From: Atrichornis clamosus
Lineage: Eukaryota; Chordata; Aves; Passeriformes; Menuridae
Length of the DNA: 64,000 nt
Direction: 5' to 3'
Assembly: GCA_013400975.1 (NCBI GenBank)
Contig: WBMZ01006400.1
Location: 434,001-498,000 of the forward strand
In this document: positions 1 to 12,435 of the stretch, one piece after another
Position numbering within the stretch: position 1 is the stretch's first letter
Layout: each line of letters begins with the position of its first letter
The notes under the pieces: model-generated
Seen by the model: the letters and a program-made list of their open reading frames with translations, nothing else
The model's database searches: none
What the model was told of the DNA's origin: nothing
Position numbers and translations under genes: made by a program

Positions 1-3000
1 GATCATTTGTCAAATCATGTATTTTTAAATCTTATTTTAGTTTCTAATCTGTTTGAAAACATTAAGAACTTAAGGATATACATGCATTTTTCAAGTATTT
101 TGTAACATACTTTTTTCCTTACTAGCCTTACAAAAAGATAGTGGTGAAAAAAACCCAAAGCAAAAAAACAAAACACTGAGAGACTTATCACTTCAGCTGA
201 CTGCTAGATGGACTAGTGCAGACACCTATTTCCCAAAATGGCATTACTCCTAGTTGATTCACTTTGATAGAGGAGGCATGAGCCAGAAGTAAGGAATTCA
301 AGCAAACAGCAATAAATTGCAATCCTGATACATAATACCTCAAGGTTTGATGGTAAATTTTATTCACAATGAGTGTAGCTATTGGATCATTTACGTGACT
401 GATACTGAAAAATGGAACCAACTGCACTTGGGAAGATTGTATTAAGAGTCTCATTCTAAATAGGCTAATGGACCTGTTATTTGAAAGTTACTTAATAACA
501 CTGTTGAAAAATCACACTCTAAATTTACAGTATTGTTTTCCAGTTGTTGCTGGCAAACAGTTTAGGAAAAGTGGTTTACTTTCTTTAAGTGCATGCTTTC
601 AGGTATAAAAAAACCCATTAAAATTAAATGCATTACATTCCTTATAACCCTTCCAAGGCTATGGCTTCTTGTTTTTTTAACCTGTAGAAATTTCATGTTC
701 ATAACAGGCATCGTCACATCACATTCCTATTAGAAACAAGAGTTTGATGTGATTCACATGATTGCAAATCAGTGCACTCTGCCATGTAAGACCATGTTGG
801 GATGGGTTTTCCTCTGCTGTATCCATTTCTGCAGTATGGGCTTGTACCGTGCTCAGTTACACAAATCAGGAGCTCTGAATCCCAAATCAAAACAGTTTAT
901 GCAAAGAAATGAGAAACAATTTCTCTGGATCTTGAAAGCTACTTGTAGATGCACAGGGCTGTCAGACGTCTCATCATAATGAATATGATTATGATTCTGC
1001 CTCTCTTTTTCCATCACTTCACAGCAGAAAGAAACCGAGTATCACAAATAAAGAGAAGACCTCAATATATTGAGCCTGTCATTTACAGGTATATAGATTT
1101 ATGCAGTAATACCATAAAACTGAAACACTTACTCTACCCTTGAAATGTGCTTTGATTCATCATATTACATATTAGAAAGAATTAAAGCAGCTGTTTAATC
1201 CAGTAGTTGTTCATATTACACTAAAGTGCAGAATATTTACTGTGTGCAGTAATGATTGAGCACCACTTTACTAAATAAATAAAGGAGGAGCACAAAATGA
1301 TATAAAGAATACTAAAAAAATTTAACCTTATAATTTCTTAATCTCTTTTTGCAGGGGTGGTGGGGTGGAGTAAGGGTGGAAGGTCATTGTAGATATATAT
1401 GGTCTAAAAATAAAGCCAAACCAAGATTTTAGAATGAGCTGATGCTTCTTAATTAGACCAGCAGGTTCATTTCTGACACACAAGTACTTTTTAAGATCTG
1501 AAAGAAAAGGAGAAAATTGTAAAGAGGACTGTAATTAGACATTAAGAGCAATTGCTTAGGATTTCATTAGATATGTACTGGACTGTTCAGGAGAAGAGGA
1601 AGGTTTACTTGGGGAGTCAAAGACACTCAATAAGGAGCTGGGGAGAGAGGGAGTTGCCCTCTTTCAGGGAAAAGAGCTATGTGTAAATTATAACCTGTGG
1701 AACACTGCAATATTTATGGAGGGCTGAGGGTGGACAGGGACTTGCAGGCTGTAATGGACAAGAAAAAACAGTAACTCCAGTGAGTCCACAGCTTTTGGTA
1801 TTTACTAAGTTATGAATCTGAGTTTCCAGGCTTATCTTTCAAAAGTATTTTGTAGGTCATTCTTTAATTAAGCCAGAGCTGTTGCTTCCAACTTGAATTT
1901 TGCTTTGAAGTTTCCTGCTTCTGTTTCAGACCTCAAGAACTACTTATGTGCCTGAGAGCTTATCTGTTTTTTATTTCCCAACTATACTTAGTCTAATTAA
2001 AGATGTTACCCCTACCTGTAAATCTTCTCCTAATTAGCAACTTCATGGATTTGCTGATGGCAAGTGCAAGAGTGGATCACTCCACTGCTATCAAACCAAT
2101 AGGGAATTAAAATAAGCATGCTGAAATGTTATTTCCTCATTAAGAAAAAGCAGAAACACCTTTTCCTCTCTAACAAGACCATTACTGCAAAATGCTGCCC
2201 TCCAAGACTGGAGTGTTCTTGTTGAGGTCTAAGAGAACACCTATCTCTGCTGTAGTGGTTGCTGAACAACAAAATTGTGTTTAAAAAACCCTAAGTTTCT
2301 CTGGTATGCAGATGTAACAAAGAGAAAGATGAGATAGAAGCACTGACACCTGTAAAGAGTCAAATCGAAGCTGAATTAATTAACAAATAATATATTGTTA
2401 GTGAAATGGAATAGGACATAAAAGAGTAATGTTGGAAGAGACAGAGGAAGAGTAAACATTGAGTTGATTGGCACACTGCTGAAGAGGATAGGTCTCCATG
2501 GTCAGTGCATTTTCCCTAAAAAGCTTAGATAGGAATGACAAGAATAAAAGAAAATGTTTTCAGTCTCCCGGGATTTTAAAAATTCCCACTGAAGTATCTA
2601 TGTGCTCTCCCATGTAAAGGCAAAGCCAGAAGACTCAAAAGACAAATGAAGCAGGTGGGACACTGTGAGTGATCCGAGAGCTAACTTGGATGTCAAAGCA
2701 TTGTTACACACAATGTCAAGTGATGGAGAGGCCACTGAGCTCACCTGAGAAATTTTGCCACAAAAGAGCATCTTCTTCACCTACCTCCCAAGAGAAAAGG
2801 AAGAACAAATAAATCTGATATATTACAGAAATTTTATAATTTAATGTTAAATTTCCTAAAGAAACTCACAAATGTCAGTGATAACATACCACATGTTGTT
2901 TTTACTATGAGTCGGGAAGAAATGTGGATGCTTCAAATCAGTTATGAAATTGCAGAATAACAATGATATGAAACTTCATTAATATTTTGAAGTAGTTGCA

Positions 3001-6000
3001 CAGAAGGCACAATGTATCAAGGCTTTAGCTACTACTTTTTCTGGGGGTAAAACAACCCACCTGCTAAACAGTGAAACGATAAAAAGATAAATATGTATGT
3101 ATATGTTCAAAGGCACAGAATGCAGGCAGGCAGATAAAACACCCTAAGCTAAACCCCTTCTGCAAAACGAGCAAAATAGGTTTACACAAAGAAAGCCATT
3201 ACAGAGAAGACCAATAGAGCAGATCATTGTTTCTTCCAGCGTGGTGTACCCAATCCATGTGAACCCTTGCACACTTATACGCGCACACAGACCTACGTGG
3301 GAGTTCAAATCTCAGGAGTCATGGGCTCTGAGGACTTATGAAAAAACAGACAATGTGCCTTTCTAGCACGGTGAAGAACAGCTTCCCTTGGCCACAGAAT
3401 GTGGCAGGATGTCCCCTGAACACATCTATCAGTATTGCTTCCTCTCCTTCTACCCAATATGCTTTTTTTTTTGTTTATCTAAAACATGATGATCAGACAA
3501 TCTGTGCACTAGTTCTTCATATTTTCAGATACTTTTAATCTCTTGCTGCCATATTTTATGGACACAATCTTAAAAAAAAAATTGCCCTTGCTGCCATTTC
3601 TTCTGCTAGTCTTTCATCAATGCTCCATTAACATGCAATTTGTGTATAATAGAGTCTAAAATAGCTTGTTCCCAAACAAAAACTCTGAATCTTAATATGC
3701 CATAATTTCTCTAATATTCAGATTTGGACACTGCAGTGTGGATACATAATTTCTTTCAATATTTATGGTGGTCCTGAAGGTTAATTTTCACTTAACATAA
3801 ACACATTGTAGTATGCTGCTGAACTGTGGAACATATTTGTGTTTTAGACACCAGTGATTGCAGAAAAAGAGCTGAGAGTATTGACCTAGAATAGTGAATG
3901 ACTGTGTTCTGTAAAAAGATCAGGAAAAATAATGTAATATGACTGCAGTTCTTACTTGTCATGTATTTATCATATGAAACAAATTAAACATCTTTGGAGG
4001 CTAAACAACCAACCAACCATAGCTACCTTCTCCATTCTGGCTTTCTATTACAAATAAAACCAAAGCAAAAATAATGAAACTAAAGACACAAGATATAAAA
4101 TACTAAGAAGATAATTGGATGAAGACAGAGCGAATGACAAAAATGTGATTTATTTTAGTCTAATCTCTGGAGCCTCTCTGCCAATTTTCTTTCCTCCTTA
4201 GAGAATAATTGTCTAATACTTTATATTACAGATCAAGTACAGTTTCAAAAGGAGGTAAATACAGTTCAGCAAAAGGATTCCTTAGATAAAATTCCCAGAA
4301 CTGAAACATAAATACAGGATTATGGAAACCACTTTAAGATGGGACACAGCAGGAATTTGATTTCCCAGTCTGTTTGCTGCAGACACTGACAGGAGCAAGA
4401 AAAAGGATTCAGACTCTATCTATGGATGAGCACTGACAAAAACATGGGATAAGTTCCAGCTGCTGCTTGGCCACACAGCAAGATAAGAGGAACCAGATGC
4501 AAAGTTCCCAATGTACATACACCAAAAAAGCCAAAGCCAGATTAGTCAGTGATCTGTGCCCTTTTGGGAGAAGGAGCTGGGCCTACACAGACTTAAGAAT
4601 AGGCAAGAAGATCCCCCTGTTATCTTTGTACAGTGACTCGTGTCCTTTTTATCTGGTACTAGTACTCATTTGCTGTTCCTTTCCCTATGCACAGTCTACA
4701 CTTGAAGTGATTTTCCCACCTGCCTGGCTTGCGTATCCACATTTCTCTTGGAAGTCACTTGGATCTGACCTGCACCTTAGACAACTTTTTCCTAGTCTGC
4801 ATGTCAATTATATCTTTATGGAGGAGTAAGAGTTAAACTCAAGAAGTGGCCTTACTTGCCTGCTTTATATAGTTAACTTTTACCAGAGTTTCCAGAACAT
4901 ATCAAATAACAATTGACAGATAAAAACATAATTTATCACAGTCCTCTCAGGCACATCTGTCCTGCTATTTATTTTAGTCAGTGTGGCTCCTTACCTTCCT
5001 AGCACAGAAACTTCTGTTCCTTGCTCACAAGGGTCTCTGGTGCATGTTTCTAACAGATGTCTTCCCATAACTGTCATCTGCATAAAGCCCCAGTGAGATG
5101 ATAACCATCCCCACAGATTTCAGTTTGCTCTAAGAATCTTCCTTTACTTAGAACTTTTGCTTTGCCTCAGAAAATCCAAACCCTTTCTAACGGCAGAGCC
5201 CTTCTGTCAGGCATATTCTCCTGGCTTCATATTTTATCCCTGTAATGAGTTTATGAGTAAAATAGCCAATGCTTTTCTTAAAACACCAATGTCTTTAATC
5301 CACACTTCTCTTCTGCAAGGCTCTTTTACTAACTATTGAAACACATTGACATCACATCTTGACTGCAAGTGCTGAGTACTTCTTCATGTATTGATTGAAC
5401 TTCATACTCCAGTGATTCCACTACGTCCTATTTCCAAACTGTTTCTAAAGTATCAGCTCCCTGTTATTCTCTTCTCTGTCCGTGTGCTCAAACCACATCT
5501 GGTTACTGCTGGAGAACTTGAACAGACAGGCAACCACCAATGGTTGCTTCTTTTCTATTAATTACCTTACTATGGAAAAGGATTCATTTTGCTGCTACAT
5601 TTTGCTCAAAATCTGATCTGATCTTTGTTGAAGGCAATTTGTTCATTGCCTTTAAACCAACTGAAAAAACTCAGACATGGGAAGATCTTCAAGGAGCAGC
5701 AAACCATTAAAGCATTTTTTCTTTTCTCTCACTAGCAATAAATTGCTTAAGCACAGTTTTCTCCCTTCTCATTCTCTTTACTTTCCAATAAAAAAGGCAG
5801 AGAGACCCATTTTCACATCTAGCCTGAGATATCAGCTGTGCCTTACTAACAACACTGAATCTAAAAAACAACATTCAGGAAAACCCTAGCATATTACATT
5901 AGCATACCTACATGTATATATTTTAATTTTTGTGGAATTTTAGTGATATGTGTTTCTCACAGAAGAATCACTACATAAAAACCAAGGTGTTTGGAAACAG

Positions 6001-7714
6001 TTTAAACATGCACACACATACACAGAGTATGAAATCACTGAGAACTCTGCATAACAGAGGCAGCTTGCATTAATTCAGTCTGCAAAGATATGCTTGCAGA
6101 GCTCTATAAAAAAAGCAACCCCATTAAAGCCAGCTGGAAAACCCCTAAACGCATTTCATCACATATTTAGATGTTTACTAGGCTTGGGGACTACTTCCCT
6201 ATTGGAAATGAAAATGACCCAATGTGAAGACAGGTATTAAGTCAGTATCAATATAATAAATACATGCAACATTTGGGATTATTAATCCTTACTGTAGTAA
6301 AGGGAACAGTCTGCATAAAATATGATGCCATACAAGACACCAGAACACACCAAGTCACCTATGTTATTGCAAAGAAGGTTTCAGACCTATCCAGGCTATG
6401 GTTTTGTACGTAAGGTCCATCTGTTGACTGCTACCCTAAACCAGCACAAAGCTTCAAATAGGATTTAGCTAATTACTAATACCAGCTGTATCACCTTAAT
6501 AAATGATGTGGTACATTAAGAATCAAAGCTTTCTTCAAGGTGGACACTTCAAAGACATTCATAACCTTCTGACTGTTCTTACCAAATATAGTCTGTTTAA
6601 TATTACTTGATTGCCTCATCCAAATTTCTCATGGATGTGTAATCATCAGAAAATCAATAAAGGGACTAATTGCCTGGATTCTCATCTAAATTATCATCCC
6701 TTGGACTAATTCCTTTAGGCTGCAAAGGTAGATTATTATGAAGATAATTTCTATAAATCCCTGCTAGTACATGCTGGGGGCGGGGGTAGTTTAGTATGAA
6801 AAATGTCTGCAAACTTGCTTTTATTATTTCTCCTGCTAAAATATACATTTGTATTGCCAAATATACAGACACTAGGACTAAATACTTCAAGTGACTTAGC
6901 AGTGCAAGTCTAATCAGCAAAGGTGACATTTAAACTTGGGGAAATGAGCCTTACATAAAATTAAGGGATTTAGAAAACTAAATCTACTCTGAAAACAAGA
7001 CTATGCATCTCCTTGAACACATAGAGCTGAGTTAGCTCTGCTTCTGTGTGGACTGGGGAAGTGATGAATGACAAAAAAGTGTCTGTTTTCTAGTCAGACT
7101 GTAGCTGGTCCAGTCCAGTATCTACTGCTGCACAGAAAACCAGATGAAGAGCCAGGAACCTTTATATTGCTTTGAGGCAAATACTACTCAAAAGACTGAT
7201 CTATGTACAGTAACAAAATGAATCCCTACTATTTTTGTTGCTCTTTTCTTTGGGTTTATTTATCTCTTTTAGAATGATCACAAAAAAAGTTTCCAAAGAA
7301 TCTGAAGTTCTCCCAGCTTTTTCTTCACTCTTGAACCATAGAGGGGTTTTTTACTATTACCATTGTCTTTTTTACTAGTCCTGTCTGACCATTTCCCCCT
7401 TTAAACAGAGCACACTATAGCCACTTTTATCAAGAAGGAAGTGAAAAGCCTTCATGTGTGAAAAACAGTGCAATGCCTACACTGCTGGAGAATCAAGACT
7501 CAGTTACCAGGGATGTCCCATCCTTCACTGACAGAAGACTGCCACACACTATCACTAATGGGTTAAATTAGCAAATATAGTGTATAGCACATGCCTTTCT
7601 TGAATTGGGTTCGTTCTTCACTTCTTAGATGGAAAGCTGTGAGGGATGGAGACCTTTCTTTTACTCAGCCTGCAGGGACTATTCTATTTCTAAAACTGAT
7701 TAAATGTTCAAAAA
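1..7714. other. AT-rich single-copy non-coding DNA
   Basis: I see no gene, RNA gene or recognisable transposon here. Open frames are short (120 codons at most), start at arbitrary positions and have intron-like composition. The only segments with any exon character are on the minus strand, at 6666-6719 (listed separately) and 2745-2780 (see rejected items). Small A/T runs and a GCAG repeat near 3124-3132 are ordinary background. The stretch is best read as intron or intergenic DNA of a vertebrate. Confidence 0.6.
6666..6719 (-). CDS. candidate terminal coding exon, unknown protein
   Basis: On the minus strand a pyrimidine-containing acceptor (ACCTTTGCAG, ending at 6720) is followed by 17 codons and a TAG stop. 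They read PKGISPRDDNLDENPGN, a hydrophilic tail rich in Asp, Asn and Pro. An ATTAAA hexamer, a common variant poly(A) signal, lies at 6601-6596, 64 bases past the stop. The exon starts in phase 0, which fits the phase-0 end of the candidate exon at 14883-14950. I do not recognise the sequence. An acceptor plus a short open frame arises often by chance, so this rests mainly on the combination of acceptor, stop, poly(A)-like hexamer and phase. Without transcript support it may be a decoy. Confidence 0.2.
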   Translation of the reverse strand, partial: PKGISPRDDNLDENPGN

Positions 7715-8279
7715 TGTGCTGGTATTGGCTGGGATAGGGTTAATTTTCTTCAGAGTAGTAGGTATGGGACCGTGTTTGGGATTTGTGCTAGAACCAGTAT
7801 TGGTAATTCAGAGATGCTTTTGTTATTGCTGAGCAGCTTACCCAGAGCCAAGGCCTTTTCTGCTCCTCACCCCATCAGCAAGGAAGCCGGGGGTGCACAA
7901 GGAGCTAGGGAGGACACATGCCAGAAGGATATTCCGGATCACATGGCATCATGCTCAGCATATAAAGCTGGGGGAGGAGGAAGAAGCTGGGACATTTAGA
8001 GTGATGGTGTTTGTCTTCCCAAGTCACCGTTGTGTGTGATGGAGCCCTGCTGTCCTGAGGATGCTGAACATCTGCCTGCTCTTGGGAAGTGGGAAATGAA
8101 CTCCTTGTTTTGATTTCCTTGCGCACGTGGCTTTTTTGCTTTACTTATTAAATGGTCTTTATCTCAACCCATGAATTTTCTCACTTTTACCCTTTGATTC
8201 TCTCCTCCATCCCCCCCTAAGCAGGATTGAGCCAACAGCCCTGTGGGGCTGAGTAGCCAGCTGGGGTTAAAATATGACA
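7715..8279 (+). mobile_element. Solo LTR of an ERVL-like endogenous retrovirus
   Basis: This 565-bp block starts TGTGCTGG and ends ATGACA, the TG...CA ends of a retroviral LTR. It carries the parts of an LTR in order: a U3 region with the phrase GGCTGGGATAGGGTTAATTT near the start, a TATAAAG box at 7961, and an ATTAAA poly(A)-type hexamer at 8148-8153 followed by a T-rich and TCTCAACCC-containing U5. From memory it matches the abundant LTRs of ERVL-type (class III) retroviruses in songbird and other neoavian genomes. No gag, pol or env coding remains on either side, so it is a solo LTR, presumably left by recombination between the two LTRs of a provirus. The 5-bp flanks (AAAAA before, GGAGA after) do not match as a target-site duplication. 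The reading frames inside it are not genes. Confidence 0.88.
7961..7967 (+). promoter_or_regulatory. TATA box inside the LTR
   Basis: TATAAAG lies about 245 bp into the LTR, where the U3 promoter of such elements sits. About 190 bp downstream is the ATTAAA hexamer at 8148-8153 that would end the R region. The motif is intact. Whether it still drives transcription cannot be told from sequence. Confidence 0.5.
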
Positions 8280-10520
8280 GGAGATTTCACTTTTAAGCTT
8301 CCCCATTATTTATCAAAGGATTTGTTAAAAATAAAGAGATGTTAGATTTTTGTTTAGGGAATTCAGTTTGTCCTATCAAAGGAACCACTCATTTCAGGAT
8401 GCCTTTGTTACTGCCTTTACCTCTTCCTGTTCCTGACATTACTGCATGTTCTCTACCAAGGGACATCAGTATCTGAAGTGGTAACTGGCAAGAAACCTGG
8501 CACACAGACAAAAATCAATATAATATTGAAAAAACAAATTGAGAGGTAGCCATCAAAGGATGTCTGTATTTGGAGGTAAAAGGAAATATCTCCTTCCCTC
8601 CTTCCCTCCCAAACATTGTGGTTTGGGAATGATAGTCTCCAATTTAATAGTCCTGCTAAAACCACACCACTGCTCATTCCCTCTCCCCCATCAGCTGGAA
8701 GAACAAAAGGTAAAGATCACAGTTTGAAATAAGAACGATTTACTGGAAGCAGAAATGAGAGAAAAAAAATCAACAGCAACCACAACAATATTAACAACAC
8801 ATGGTCTAGCTAAAATTCTACATCTTAAATTCTTTCTTTTCTCTTGGAGTCCCTTAGTTCGTATTTATTTTATTTCTGATAAAAAATATTTCATAAAAGG
8901 TCTTCTACAAAATTCAAACTTTATTTTTACTATTCATTCAGTCTGAAATAAGTTACATCAGACACCTTATAATTCTTCTTGTGAAGGACAAGTACGACTT
9001 TTGTATGCTTTGATATAGCAGTAGAGATTGCCAGCCCTGAGCAAGAGATTCATTGCAAACCTTTGTGCTAAACCGGCCATAACCTCCAACAAGGATCTCC
9101 ACCCTCTGCACGTGCCCCTGCACAATTCTGATGCAAAGATCTAAGCTCTTAACAAGACTTGGTGCTTCTAAAAGCAGAATCACCTCACAGCACACCACTG
9201 ATTTCTGTGCTAACTATGGATCTTAAGAGTACTCTGCATGTTTTGAGTTACCTAAACTGATACAATTACTGGGTTTCACAGACCAATATATAAGCCGTGG
9301 TCCTGAACTGAATGGTTCAAACTCACTCTCCATGGTAATTTGTTCTCCAAAATCATGACTTGACTAACTAATTAATCTTCCTCTGTCTTCGAGTAACAGC
9401 TAATTGTCTTTTCTTCACAGTCCTATAAACGAGTTCTAGCAGTTTACTTCGTTTTTCCAACTCTTTCATTTAGAGAAACTGTCTGTAAATAATAAACTCC
9501 CATTTTCAAAGGCTGCTAGAAAGGTTATATACCAACATAATACAACAGTTTTAAGATAAAAGTTTAATTAAAAAAAACCCAAACCCATACAAATAGGAAA
9601 TACACTGAGATCCTTAAATTCCTCTCATCAATCCAAAATGGCACTGCAAAGGAACATCACATTTGTATCTATTTATGCTTTAAATTCCCCTTCATCACCG
9701 TGAATAAATTAGCACCCTTAGCAGTTCCACCCTTGGCCTCTTATTTTTGAGACGCAAAAGATTTTTAGAATCAAAGACGTCACTTGTACTCCAGCTCAAC
9801 AGATTTCACTCATGCTGCAGTAAGTCATGTCCTTACAGTCAACTCTGACACTGTTTTCTGAATCATAAAAATTCAACATCAGAACCAACGTATTTCTGTT
9901 CAATATTTGCCCCGAGGCTGAATATCATACACAAACACAGAATGTAACACTTCTGACTGTAAGCACTGCTAACTGAATCATGTGATGTGACAACAATCGC
10001 TTCTGTATTTCATAACAAGGTAGAGAAGCTGTCATTTGATACACAATCATAACTGTAGTTTTTGTAATAAAAAACTAGACTAAAATATTTATAATATTTC
10101 TGTAGAACCATTTGGAAGAAGCATTAAAAAGTCATTAACATTTACACAATATATTCATGAAAGCTAATATAAGCAGAAATTTATTATAAAATGCACCCTC
10201 TATTGCATGTTACTCAGCAGCCTCACAACTCTTTCCACTGAAACCTAAATCTCACACACAGAATACCACCACCTACTTCACAATCCCCTAATTATAACTG
10301 AACAAAATGAACTTGTGAGATGCCAGTATCACTTCCAGTTCTAATTCGGGAAAACCCTATAACTTGTTCTGAGTGGGGAAGAAAAGTATTACTCTGGTTG
10401 AAATGGTGCAATCACACATGTAAAGAAAATGTGTTAAAACCAGACTCCAATTGGCTCAGGAGCAAGGCTTTTGTATACCACAGTGACTGCAGCTAGCAGT
10501 GGTGTCATTTCAGCAATCTC

Positions 10521-10554
10521 AAAATCAGAACTGAAAATCAGAACTGAAAATCAG
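10521..10554. repeat. 13-bp tandem repeat, 2.6 copies
   Basis: The unit AAAATCAGAACTG occurs twice without change (10521-10533 and 10534-10546), followed by a partial third copy, AAAATCAG. This is a small minisatellite-like slippage product with no other annotation. Confidence 0.9.
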
Positions 10555-12209
10555 CATTGTTTTAATGCAGTAGACATTTCTATAGGAACGTCACTATTTT
10601 CATTAATTCCAATAGAATCTTGCTCCTGTCTGGAAAGTTCACTTAGCAGCCCAAGCACTCAGATATATTCAATGCTTAGCAGTCTCAGGGTTCAAAAGCA
10701 GCATGGCCTATCAAGCTTAGAGATTTAGGGCTATTTACAGTAGATTAATATTTTTCAGTTTTCTCAATATAGTCTCAAAATCCCTTATTTGCTGGGCTTA
10801 AAATAAAAAATTTGTTTCATTAGAGACTTTTAAACTATTATTATTATTTCATTACTTCTTGCAAAAGACGTATGGTTTTGTCCGAGCCACCTCCAGGAAC
10901 CTTTTAGCATTTCAGAATTCATATTTTGCACTGAAATTATAGGGAAGTTCAACCCTGCCAAATAATTATCTTTAGAAGAACCATAAAAGACCTCTACGTT
11001 TCCCTTAATCACAGCAGCTTACTCTCACAGAAAATTGTCCTTTTTAAAGACTCACATCTTGCAGCACTTGAACACAGGCAGTTTTGCTCATGGGAATAAA
11101 CCCAAAGGATGAAGAGTAGTACACATGAACACAATGCTACTGTGTGTTCAAGGGTTTGCTGAATCTTCACCTGTTCAGTACTTGAATGCCTCTGACTGTG
11201 CCCTGGCTTCCCAGTCTGAAACCAGGTAGCCCTCAGACTGTACCTACTGAGTTTTTGATGGACATTTAGCAGATCTGAAGAACCAGACTTCCATTTTGTA
11301 ATGAACCAAGTACCTCTATAAAATCATCTCATGTCCATATGTAGAGTGTCAGTCACTGGATCCAGAGTGTGAATGAGTGGAAAAAGAGTGGACAATGTAC
11401 CATGTCTCTGATGCCTTTCTCTTACCAATGTAAGTATTTGCTCAATAAGAGGAAAAAGTCTTTGAATTAATCACCTTTTCAGTAAGGTCATGGTCTGTAC
11501 AGCTCAATGAGCCAACCTGTCTCAACCCCTAATCTCACAATTGCTCATGCAGGCAACAAGAACACATAGCTAGAAAAGATACCCAGCACAACTTTAGATT
11601 GGCACGAACTCATTACAAAACAGCACAATAACTTCTTACACCTATGCTGATAATTTGTTCCAGCTCTCTTTTAATCTATTATTCTCACTAAAGTCTTTGG
11701 GTTAATACAGGAAATCTGCTCCTTAAGTGACCAAACTCTCATGCAAGTTAGTAGGAGAAAAGGCTAAATATGACCTACCCCAGTACTCAGTATGACTTCA
11801 GCAGCTTTCAGAACATGCCTCATGCAGAAGGTTACCTAAACATAACTATGCAAAACTCAGGGTTCTGGAAGATGCTCTGTGTCTCCTTGCTCAAAGGCAA
11901 CAGGAATTGCCAAGAACTGAACATATTTTAAAGTCTGCATCCACTTTTTTCCCCCTATTAGAATTCATTATCAAACTGTTACAAAATGGGACCTAAGTAC
12001 ATAAATAAAACTGTAGTAATGGTTTAGGAATTTAATCCTTCAACCTTTCATCTTTTGAGCTATCCTTCTTCATGTAGGGATCTCTCAGCATGTGAGTTAC
12101 AGCAGCTCAGGTCCAGGAGGAGTTTTTCCCTTTAAAATGCAACACTTCACACTGAGAAATGACTTACTGGTTTTGGCTCTATTTTTAAATAACAGACATT
12201 GCAAGCTGC

Positions 12210-12435
12210 TGTACCTTCCAGTCCCATTGGTGTTAATGGGTAAAATTCTAAGGTTACGATTTAGTTGTGCTTCAGCTCCTGCTGAGATGAATAGACAAAA
12301 ACTTTGTACTGCTTTCAGGGAAACAGGATTGGGAGTTCAGTTTTACCTCCGGCCTGGCTCATGCAAGTTTTACACTGATGTCAGTGGGACGTGTCTCGAA
12401 AAAAGATTAAGGACCTCAAGATCCAGCCCAGTGTG
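12210..12435. repeat. Possible ancient amniote interspersed repeat
   Basis: Phrases such as CCCATTGGTGTTAATGGG (12222-12239), ACACTGATGTCAGTGGGAC and AAGATCCAGCCCAGT resemble the eroded 'cattgacttcaatggg ... gatccagcccagt' wording of very old repeats shared by birds, crocodilians and turtles. The similarity is from memory, and I cannot name the family. A 114-codon open frame across the block (12092-12436, plus strand) shows no recognisable domain and is probably not coding. Confidence 0.3.

Noticed and set aside
2745..2780. 36-bp minus-strand micro-exon (VKKMLFCGKISQ) between GGTAG and CAG|GTGAGC
   Set aside because: Splice sites look good and the phase is 0-0, but 12 codons carry too little information, and it lies beyond the candidate terminal exon at 6666-6719 on the same strand.
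7772..8126. Open frames on both strands inside the LTR
   Set aside because: LTR U3/R/U5 sequence, which is not coding. No gag, pol or env remnant was found next to the LTR.
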